A DNA stretch of 64,000 nt, taken from the NCBI RefSeq assembly GCF_051014685.1, contig NW_027478459.1, forward strand, positions 744,001-808,000, in the 5' to 3' direction. The notes beneath the pieces are model-generated. The model was not told the DNA's origin, made no database searches, and saw only the letters and a program-made list of their open reading frames with translations. Positions 1 through 9,877 of this stretch are shown here, piece after piece (positions within the stretch are counted from its first letter, which is position 1; each line of letters opens with the position of its first letter). Position numbers and translations under genes: made by a program. Source of the DNA: Ptiloglossa arizonensis (lineage: Eukaryota; Arthropoda; Insecta; Hymenoptera; Colletidae).

Positions 1-135
1 GACCATCACAATTTTCGCAAGTCTGATACTCGAAACCTATAACTACTATGGCCTAGGGCAAAAACACACATACCGTTGCAATCGGACGAGTTTCTGCTTT
101 CAGATGCAACAGGAATTTCTCGAGTTTGTCAATTC

Positions 136-152
136 GTTCGCGAGATATGGGA
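136..152 (+). promoter_or_regulatory. Second CENP-B-box-like motif, representative copy
   Basis: GTTCGCGAGATATGGGA fits the essential NTTCGNNNNANNCGGGN pattern at 8 of 9 core positions, with T in place of the first C of CGGG. The change is at a CpG, so it is what cytosine deamination would produce. The motif is present in most monomers of the window; this is one example. Outside the core, agreement with the mammalian consensus is weak (11 of 17 overall). I found no perfect copy by eye. It may be coincidental. Confidence 0.25.
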
Positions 153-193
153 GTTTGAAATTAAGGAACGGTTGAGAAAACATCAAAATTTTC

Positions 194-370
194 GCAAGTC
201 TGATACTCGAAACCAATAACTGGAATGGCCTAGGGGAAAAGTACGCACACCGTTGTAATGGGGCGAGTTTCTACTTTCAGATGCAGCAGGAATTTCTCGA
301 GTTCGTCAATCCGTTCGCGAGACATGGGAATTTGAAATTAAGGAATGGTTGAGAAACCATCAAAATTTTC
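194..370 (+). repeat. Representative 177-bp monomer
   Basis: A typical unit, cut at the GCAAGTCTG landmark. In order it holds: GCAAGTCTGATACTCGAAAC; the variable segment with an AvrII site (CCTAGG) and an ACACACC run; TTTCAGATGCA; a CpG-rich core with XhoI (CTCGAG) and, in most monomers, NruI (TCGCGA); a GATATGGGAG-type motif (here GACATGGGAA); TTAAGGAATGGTTGAGAAACC with a hairpin dyad; and an AAAATTTT tract just before the next landmark. Length 177 is divisible by three, so any open frame repeats every 59 codons; this explains the recurring short open frames on both strands. Confidence 0.95.
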
Positions 371-1916
371 GCAAGTCTGATACTCGAAACCGATAACTAC
401 TATGGCCTAGGGCAAAAATACACACACCATTGTAATGGGGCGAGTTTCTACTTTCAGATGCAGCAGGAATTTCTCGAGTTCGTCAATCCGTCCGCGAGAC
501 ATGGGAATTTGAAATTAAGGAATGCTTGAGAAACCATCAAAATTTTCGCAAGTCTGATACTCGAAACCAATAACTACAAAGGCCTAGGGGAAAATACTCA
601 TACCCTTGTAATCGGGCGAGTTTCTACTTTCAGATACAACAGGAATTTCTCGAGCTCGTCAATCCGTTCGCGAGATATGGGAGTTTGAAGTTAAGGAATG
701 GTTGAGAAACCATCAAAACTTCCGCAAGTCTGATACTCGAAACCAATAACTGGAACGGCCAAGGGGAAAAGTACACACACCATTGTAATCGGGCAAGTTT
801 CTACTTTCAGAGGCGACAGAAACTTCTGGAGATCGTCAATCCGTTCGCGAGATTTGGGAGGTTGGAGTTAAGGAACGGTTGAGAGACCATCACAATTTTC
901 GCAAGTCTGATACTCGAAACCTATAACTACTATGGCCTAGGGCAAAAATACACATACCGTTGCAATCGGACGAGTTTCTGCTTTCAGATGCAACAGGAAT
1001 TTCTCGAGCTTGTCAATTCGTTCGCGAGATATGGGAGTTTGAATTTAAGGAACGGTTGAGAAAACATCAAAATTTTCGCAAGTCTGATACTCGAAACCAA
1101 TAACTGGAATGGCCTAGTGGAAAAGTACGCACACCATTGTAATGGGGCGAGTTTCTACTTTCAGATGCAACAGGAATTTCTCGAGTTCGTCAATCCGTTC
1201 GCGAGACATGGGAATTTAAAATTAAGGAATGGTTGAGAAACCATCAAAATTTTCGCAAGTCTGATACTCGAAACCAATAACTACTATGGCCTAGGGCAAA
1301 AATGCACACACCGTTGTAATCGGACGAGTTTCTGGTTTCAGATGCAATAGGAATTTCTCGAGTTCGTCAATCTGTTCGCGAGATATGGGAGTTTGAAGTT
1401 AAGGAATGGTTGAGAAACCATCAAAATTTTCGCAATTCTGATGCTAGAAACGAATAACTCAAATGACCTAGGGGAAAAGTACACACACCATTGTAATCGG
1501 GCAAGTTTCTACTTTCAGAGACGACAGGAACTTCTCGTGTTCGTCATTCCGTTCGCGATATATGGGAGTTTGAAGTTAAGGAATGGTTGAGAAACCATCA
1601 AAATTTTCGCAATTCTGATGCTAGAAAAGAATAACTACTATGGCCTAGGGCAAAAATACACATACCGTTGTAATCGGGCGAGTTTCTGCTTTCAGATGCA
1701 ATAGGAAACTCTCGAGTTCGTCAATTCGTTCGCGAGATATGGGAGTTTGAAGTTAAGGAATGGTTGAGAAACCGTCACAATTTTCGCAAGTCTGATACTC
1801 GAAACCAATAACTACTATGGCCCAGGGGAAAAATACACATACCTTTGTAATCGGGCGAGTTTCTACTTTCAGATGCAACAGGAATTTCTCGAGTTCGTCA
1901 ATCCGTTCGCGAGATA

Positions 1917-3509
1917 TGGGAGTTTGAAGTTGAGGAATGGTTGAGAAACCATTAAAATGTTCGCAATTCTGATGCTAGAAACGAATAACTGGAATGACCT
2001 AGGGGAACAGTACACACACCTTTGTAATCCGTCGAGTTTCTACTTTCAGATGCAACAGGAAATAATCGAGTTCGCCAATCCGTTCGCGAGATATGGGATT
2101 TTGAAGTTAAGGAATGCTTGAGAAACCATAAAAATTTTCGCAAGTCTGATACTCGAAACCAATAACAACAAAGGCTTAGGGGAAAAATACAAATGCCGTT
2201 GTAATCGGGAGAGTTTCTACATCCAGATTCAACCGGAATTTCTCGAGTTCGTCAATCCGTTCGCGAAATATGGGAGCTTGAAGTTAAGGAATGGTTGAGA
2301 AACCATCAAAATTTTCTTAATTCTGACGCTAGAAACGAATAACTGGAATGACCGAGGGGAAAAGTGCACACACCATTGTAATCGGTCGAGTTTCTACTAT
2401 CAGATGCAACAAAAAATAATCGAGTTCGCCAATCCGTTCGCGAGATATGGGAGTTTGAAGTTAAGGAATGGTTGAGAAACCATCACAATTTTCGCAAGTC
2501 TGATACTCGAAACCAATAACTACTATGGCCTAGGGCAAAAATACACATTTCGTTGTAATCGGACTAGTCTCTGCTTTCAGATGCAACAGGAATTTCTCGA
2601 GTTCGTCAATCCGTTCGCGAGATATGGAAGTTTGAAATTAAGGAACGGTTGAGAAACCATCAAAATTTTCGCAAGTCTAGTACTCGAAAACAATAACTAC
2701 AATGGCCTAGGGGAAAAATAAACATACCTATGTAAACGGGCGACTTTCTACTTTCAGAAGCAACAGGAATTTCTCGAGTTCGTCAATCCGTTCGCGAGAT
2801 ATGGGAGTTTGAAGTTAAGGAATGCTTGAGAAACCATCAAAATTTTCGCAAGTCTGATACTCGAAACCAATAACTACTATGGCCTAGGGCAAAAATACAC
2901 ATACCGTTGTAATCGGGCGAGTTTCTGCTTTCAGATGCAATAGGAAATTCTCGAGTTCGTCAATCCGTTCGCGAGATATGGGAGTTTAAAGTTAAGGAAT
3001 GGTTGACAAACCGTCGCAATTTTCGCAAGTCTGATACTCGAAACCAATAACTACTATGGCCCAGGGGAAAAAGACACATACCTTTGTAATCGGGAGAGTT
3101 TCTGCTTTCAGATGCAACAGGAATTTCTCGAGTTTGTCAATTCGTTCGCGAGATATGGGAGTTTGAAATTAAGGAACGGTTGAGAAAACATCAAAATTTT
3201 CGCAAGTCTGATACTCGAAACCAATAACTGGGATGGCCTAGGGGAAAAGTACGCACACCATTGTAATGGGGCGAGTTTCTACTTTCAGATGCAGCAGGAA
3301 TTTCTCGAGTTCGTCAATCCGTTCGCGAGACATGGGAATTTGAAATTAAGGAATGGTTGAGAAACCATCAAAATTTTCGCAAGTCTGATACTCGAAACCG
3401 ATAACTACTATGGCCTAGGGCAAAAATACACACACCATTGTAATGGGGCGAGTTTCTACTTTCAGATGCAGCAGGAATTTCTCGAGTTCGTCAATCCGTT
3501 CGCGAGATA
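1917..3509 (+). repeat. Internal 9-monomer duplication in HOR copy 1
   Basis: ACGAATAACT with its flanking private variants occurs at 1981 and 3574, 1,593 bp apart (9 x 177). Compared with copy 2, this stretch runs through the part equivalent to about 7,227-9,526 (13 monomers) but lacks one monomer near 2,155 and three near 2,665. The sequence then jumps back and runs through the same part again with all monomers present. Boundaries are uncertain by some tens of bases because the monomers are alike. Confidence 0.8.
2548..2564 (+). promoter_or_regulatory. CENP-B-box-like site (8 of 9 core bases)
   Basis: The 17-mer TTTCGTTGTAATCGGAC matches the mammalian CENP-B box YTTCGTTGGAARCGGGA at 13 of 17 positions. 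It matches the essential NTTCGNNNNANNCGGGN core at 8 of 9 positions; the last core G is A. Most other monomers have ACCG in place of TTCG here. The similarity is seen in the sequence; binding by any CENP-B-like protein is speculation. Confidence 0.35.
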
Positions 3510-4317
3510 TGGGAGTTTGAAGTTGAGGAATGGTTGAGAAACCATTATAATGTTCGCAATTCTGATGCTAGAAACGAATAACTGGAATGACCTAGGGGAA
3601 CAGTACACACACCTTTGTAATCCGTCGAGTTTCTACTTTCAGATGCAACAGGAAATAATAGAGTTCGCCAATCCGTTCGCGAGATATGGGATTTTGAAGT
3701 TAAGGAATGCTTGAGAAACCATAAAAATTTTCGCAAGTCTGATACTCGTAACCAATAACTACAATGGCCTAGGGCAAAAATACACATACCGTTGTAATCG
3801 GACGAGTCTCTGCTTTCAGATGCAACAGGAATTTCTCGAGTTCGTCAATCCGTTCGCGAGATATGGGAGTTTGAAATTAAGGAACGGTTGAGAAACCATC
3901 ACAATTTTCGCAAGTCTGATACTCGAAACCAATAACAACAAAGGCTTTGGGGAAAAATACAAATGCCGTTGTAATCGGGAGAGTTTCTACATCCAGATTC
4001 AACCGGAATTTCTCGTGTTCGTCAATCCGTTCGCGAAATATGGGAGTTTGAAGTTAAGGAATGGTTGAGAAACCATCAAAATTTTCTTAATTCTGACGCT
4101 AGAAACGAATAACTGGAATGACCGAGGGGAAAAGTGCACACACCATTGTAATCGGTCGAGTTTCTACTATCAGATGCAACAAAAAATAATCGAGTTCGCC
4201 AATCCGTTCGCGAGATATGGGAGTTTGAAGTTAAGGAATGGTTGAGAAACCATCACAATTTTCGCAAGTCTGATACTCGAAACCAATAACTACTATGGCC
4301 TAGGGCAAAAATACACA

Positions 4318-4334
4318 TTTCGTTGTAATCGGAC
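4318..4334 (+). promoter_or_regulatory. CENP-B-box-like site (8 of 9 core bases)
   Basis: Same 17-base variant as at 2548, ten monomers (1,770 bp) downstream, in the second pass of the internally duplicated part of HOR copy 1. The core match is 8 of 9. Confidence 0.35.
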
Positions 4335-6160
4335 GAGTCTCTGCTTTCAGATGCAACAGGAATTTCTCGAGTTCGTCAATCCGTTCGCGAGATATGGAAG
4401 TTTGAAATTAAGGAACGGTTGAGAAACCATCAAAATTTTCGCAAGTCTGATACTCGAAACCAATAACTACAAAGGCATAGGGGAAAAATACACATACCGT
4501 TGTTATCGGGAGAGTTTCTTCTACCAGATGCAACCGGAATATCTCGTGTTCGTCAATCAGTTCGCGAGATATGGGAGTTTGAAGTTAAGGAATGGTTGAG
4601 AAACCATCACAATATTCGCAAGTCTGATGCTCGAAACCAATAACTACTATGGCCTAGGGGAAAAATACACATACCTATGTAAAGGGGCGACTTTCTACTT
4701 TCAGATGCAACAGGAATTGCTCGAGTTCGTCAATCCGTTCGCGAGATATGGGAGTTTGAAGTTAAGGAATGGTTGAGAAACCATCAAAATTTTGGCAATT
4801 CCGATGCTTGAAACGAATAACTGGAATGACCTAGGGGAAACGTACACACTCCATTGTAATCGGTCGAGTTTCTACTTTCAGATGCAACAGGAAATAATCG
4901 AGTTCGTCAATCCGTTCCCGAGATATGGGAGTTTGATGTTAAGGAATGCTTGAGAAACCATCAAAATTTTCGCAAGTCTAGTACTCGAAAACAATAACTA
5001 CAATGGCCTAGGGGAAAAATAAACACACCTATGTAAACGGGCGACTTTCTACTTTCAGAAGCAACAGGAATTTCTCGAGTTCGTCAATCCGTTCGCGAGA
5101 TATGGGAGTTTGAAGTTAAGGAATGCTTGAGAAACCATCAAAATTTTCGCAAGTCTGATACTCGAAACCAATAACTACTATGGCCTAGGGCAAAAATACA
5201 CATACCGTTGTAATCGGGCGAGTTTCTGCTTTCAGATGCAATAGGAAATTCTCGAGTTCGTCAATCCGTTCGCGAGATATGGGAGTTTAAAGTTAAGGAA
5301 TGGTTGACAAACCGTCGCAATTTTCGCAAGTCTGATACTCGAAACCAATAACTACTATGGCCCAGGGGAAAAAGACACATACCTTTGTAATCGGGAGAGT
5401 TTCTGCTTTCAGATGCAACAGGAATTTCTCGAGTTTGTCAATTCGTTCGCGAGATATGGGAGTTTGAAATTAAGGAACGGTTGAGAAAACATCAAAATTT
5501 TCGCAAGTCTGATACTCGAAACCAATAACTGGAATGGCCTAGGGGAAAAGTACGCACACCATTGTAATGGGGCGAGTTTCTACTTTCAGATGCAGCAGGA
5601 ATTTCTCGAGTTCGTCAATCCGTTCGCGAGACATGGGAATTTGAAATTAAGGAATGGTTGAGAAACCATCAAAATTTTCGCAAGTCTGATACTCGAAACC
5701 GATAACTACTATGGCCTAGGGCAAAAATACACACACCATTGTAATGGGGCGAGTTTCTACTTTCAGATGCAGCAGGAATTTCTCGAGTTCGTCAATCCGT
5801 CCGCGAGACATGGGAATTTGAAATTAAGGAATGCTTGAGAAACCATCAAAATTTTCGCAAGTCTGATACTCGAAACCAATAACTACAAAGGCCTAGGGGA
5901 AAAATACTCATACCTTTGTAATCGGGCGAGTTTCTACTTTCAGATACAACAGGAATTTCTCGAGCTCGTCAATCCGTTCGCGAGATATGGGAGTTTGAAG
6001 TTAAGGAATGGTTGAGAAACCATCAAAACTTCCGCAAGTCTGATACTCGAAACCAATAACTGGAACGGCCTAGGGGAAAAGTACACACACCATTGTAATC
6101 GGGCAAGTTTCTACTTTCAGAGGCGACAGAAACTTCTGGAGATCGTCAATCCGTTCGCGA

Positions 6161-9100
6161 GATTTGGGAGGTTGGAGTTAAGGAACGGTTGAGAGACCAT
6201 CACAATTTTCGCAAGTCTGATACTCGAAACCTATAACTACTATGGCCTAGGGCAAAAATACACATACCGTTGCAATCGGACGAGTTTCTGCTTTCAGATG
6301 CAACAGGAATTTCTCGAGCTTGTCAATTCGTTCGCGAGATATGGGAGTTTGAATTTAAGGAACGGTTGAGAAAACATCAAAATTTTCGCAAGTCTGATAC
6401 TCGAAACCAATAACTGGAATGGCCTAGTGGAAAAGTACGCACACCATTGTAATGGGGCGAGTTTCTACTTTCAGATGCAACAGGAATTTCTCGAGTTCGT
6501 CAATCCGTTCGCGAGACATGGGAATTTGAAATTAAGGAATGGTTGAGAAACCATCAAAATTTTCGCAAGTCTGATACTCGAAACCAATAACTACTATGGC
6601 CTAGGGCAAAAATGCACACACCGTTGTAATCGGACGAGTTTCTGGTTTCAGATGCAATAGGAATTTCTCGAGTTCGTCAATCTGTTCGCGAGATATGGGA
6701 GTTTGAAGTTAAGGAATGGTTGAGAAACCATCAAAATTTTCGCAATTCTGATGCTAGAAACGAATAACTCAAATGACCTAGGGGAAAAGTACACACACCA
6801 TTGTAATCGGGCAAGTTTCTACTTTCAGAGACGACAGGAACTTCTCGTGTTCGTCATTCCGTTCGCGATATATGGGAGTTTGAAGTTAAGGAATGGTTGA
6901 GAAACCATCAAAATTTTCGCAATTCTGATGCTAGAAAAGAATAACTACTATGGCCTAGGGCAAAAATACACATACCGTTGTAATCGGGCGAGTTTCTGCT
7001 TTCAGATGCAATAGGAAACTCTCGAGTTCGTCAATTCGTTCGCGAGATATGGGAGTTTGAAGTTAAGGAATGGTTGAGAAACCGTCACAATTTTCGCAAG
7101 TCTGATACTCGAAACCAATAACTACTATGGCCCAGGGGAAAAATACACATACCTTTGTAATCGGGCGAGTTTCTACTTTCAGATGCAACAGGAATTTCTC
7201 GAGTTCGTCAATCCGTTCGCGAGATATGGGAGTTTGAAGTTGAGGAATGGTTGAGAAACCATTAAAATGTTCGCAATTCTGATGCTAGAAACGAATAACT
7301 GGAATGACCTAGGGGAACAGTACACACACCTTTGTAATCCGTCGAGTTTCTACTTTCAGATGCAACAGGAAATAATCGAGTTCGCCAATCCGTTCGCGAG
7401 ATATGGGAGTTTGAAGTTAAGGAATGCTTGAGAAACCATCAAAATTTTCGCAAGTCTGATACTCGAAACCAATAACTACAATGGCCTAGGGCAAAAATAC
7501 ACATACCGTTGTAATCGGACGAGTCTCTGCTTTCAGATGCAACAGGAATTTCTCGAGATCGTCAATCCGTTCGCGAGATATGGGAGTTTGAAATTAAGGA
7601 ACGGTTGAGAAACCATCACAATTTTCGCAAGTCTGATACTCGAAACCAATAACAACAAAGGCTTAGGGGAAAAATACAAATGCCGTTGTAATCGGGAGAG
7701 TTTCTACATCCAGATTCAACCGGAATTTCTCGAGTTCGTCAATCCGTTCGCGAAATATGGGAGTTTGAAGTTAAGGAATGGTTGAGAAACCATCAAAATT
7801 TTCTTAATTCTGACGCTAGAAACGAATAACTGGAATGACCGAGGGGAAAAGTGCACACACCATTGTAATCGGTCGAGTTTCTACTATCAGATGCAACAAA
7901 AAATAATCGAGTTCGCCAATCCGTTCGCGAGATATGGGAGTTTGAAGTTAAGGAATGGTTGAGAAACCATCACAATTTTCGCAAGTCTGATACTCGAAAC
8001 CAATAACTACTATGGCCTAGGGCAAAAATACACATTTCGTTGTAATCGGACGAGTCTCTGCTTTCAGATGCAACAGGTATTTCTCGAGTTCGTCAATCCG
8101 TTCGCGAGATATGGAATTTTGAAATTAAGGAACGGTTGAGAAACCATCAAAATTTTCGCAAGTCTGATACTCGAAACCAATAACTACAAAGGCATAGGGG
8201 AAAAATACACATACCGTTGTTATCGGGAGAGTTTCTTCTACCAGATGCAACCGGAATATCTCGTGTTCGTCAATCAGTTCGCGAGATATGGGAGTTTGAA
8301 GTTAAGGAATGGTTGAGAAACCATCACAATATTCGCAAGTCTGATGCTCGAAACCAATAACTACTATGGCCTAGGGGAAAAATACACATACCTATGTAAA
8401 GGGGCGACTTTCTACTTTCAGATGCAACAGGAATTGCTCGAGTTCGTCAATCCGTTCGCGAGATATGGGAGTTTGAAGTTAAGGAATGGTTGAGAAACCA
8501 TCAAAATTTTGGCAATTCCGATGCTTGAAACGAATAACTGGAATGACCTAGGGGAAACGTACACACTCCATTGTAATCGGTCGAGTTTCTACTTTCAGAT
8601 GCAACAGGAAATAATCGAGTTCGTCAATCCGTTCCCGAGATATGGGAGTTTGATGTTAAGGAATGCTTGAGAAACCATCAAAATTTTCGCAAGTCTAGTA
8701 CTCGAAAACAATAACTACAATGGCCTAGGGGAAAAATAAACACACCTATGTAAACGGGCGACTTTCTACTTTCAGAAGCAACAGGAATTTCTCGAGTTCG
8801 TCAATCCGTTCGCGAGATATGGGAGTTTGAAGTTAAGGAATGCTTGAGAAACCATCAAAATTTTCGCAAGTCTGATACTCGAAACCAATAACTACTATGG
8901 CCTAGGGCAAAAATACACATACCGTTGTAATCGGGCGAGTTTCTGCTTTCAGATGCAATAGGAAATTCTCGAGTTCGTCAATCCGTTCGCGAGATATGGG
9001 AGTTTAAAGTTAAGGAATGGTTGACAAACCGTCGCAATTTTCGCAAGTCTGATACTCGAAACCAATAACTACTATGGCCCAGGGGAAAAAGACACATACC

Positions 9101-9877
9101 TTTGTAATCGGGAGAGTTTCTGCTTTCAGATGCAACAGGAATTTCTCGAGTTTGTCAATTCGTTCGCGAGATATGGGAGTTTGAAATTAAGGAACGGTTG
9201 AGAAAACATCAAAATTTTCGCAAGTCTGATACTCGAAACCAATAACTGGAATGGCCTAGGGGAAAAGTACGCACACCATTGTAATGGGGCGAGTTTCTAC
9301 TTTCAGATGCAGCAGGAATTTCTCGAGTTCGTCAATCCGTTCGCGAGACATGGGAATTTGAAATTAAGGAATGGTTGAGAAACCATCAAAATTTTCGCAA
9401 GTCTGATACTCGAAACCGATAACTACTATGGCCTAGGGCAAAAATACACACACCATTGTAATGGGGCGAGTTTCTACTTTCAGATGCAGCAGGAATTTCT
9501 CGAGTTCGTCAATCCGTCCGCGAGACATGGGAATTTGAAATTAAGGAATGCTTGAGAAACCATCAAAATTTTCGCAAGTCTGATACTCGAAACCAATAAC
9601 TACAAAGGCCTAGGGGAAAAATACTCATACCTTTGTAATCGGGCGAGTTTCTACTTTCAGATACAACAGGAATTTCTCGAGCTCGTCAATCCGTTCGCGA
9701 GATATGGGAGTTTGAAGTTAAGGAATGGTTGAGAAACCATCAAAACTTCCGCAAGTCTGATACTCGAAACCAATAACTGGAACGGCCTAGGGGAAAAGTA
9801 CACACACCATTGTAATCGGGCAAGTTTCTACTTTCAGAGGCGACAGAAACTTCTGGAGATCGTCAATCCGTTCGCGA
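6161..9877 (+). repeat. Region A HOR copy 2, 21 monomers, 3,717 bp
   Basis: The block lies between GATTTGGGAG markers at 6161 and 9878, a distance of exactly 3,717 bp (21 x 177). Individual monomers are recognised by linked private variants (for example CTAGTACTCG, ATGCAACCGGAATATC, ACATTTCGTTG), and these recur in the same order in copies 1 and 3. This is the cleanest complete unit of the HOR. Confidence 0.92.
8035..8051 (+). promoter_or_regulatory. CENP-B-box-like site (8 of 9 core bases)
   Basis: Same variant, exactly 3,717 bp after the site at 4318, so at the equivalent position of HOR copy 2. Confidence 0.35.

Larger units (their letters stand above)
1..850 (+). repeat. Region A: tail of a 21-monomer HOR copy
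   Basis: These five monomers align with about 5310-6160 at an offset of 5,309-5,310. The first base of the window therefore lies inside a copy of the 3,717-bp higher-order repeat described next. It differs from the later copies by a 1-bp deletion in the A-run near 590 (ggaaaatac instead of ggaaaaatac) and by scattered substitutions. Confidence 0.85.
851..6160 (+). repeat. Region A HOR copy 1, expanded to 30 monomers
   Basis: The block begins at the private marker GATTTGGGAG (851) and ends just before the same marker at 6161, a distance of exactly 5,310 bp (30 x 177). The following copy is 21 monomers long. The extra nine monomers come from an internal repeat pass (see the entry at about 1,917-3,509). 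Outside that pass the order of variant monomers matches copy 2 one for one. Confidence 0.9.
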
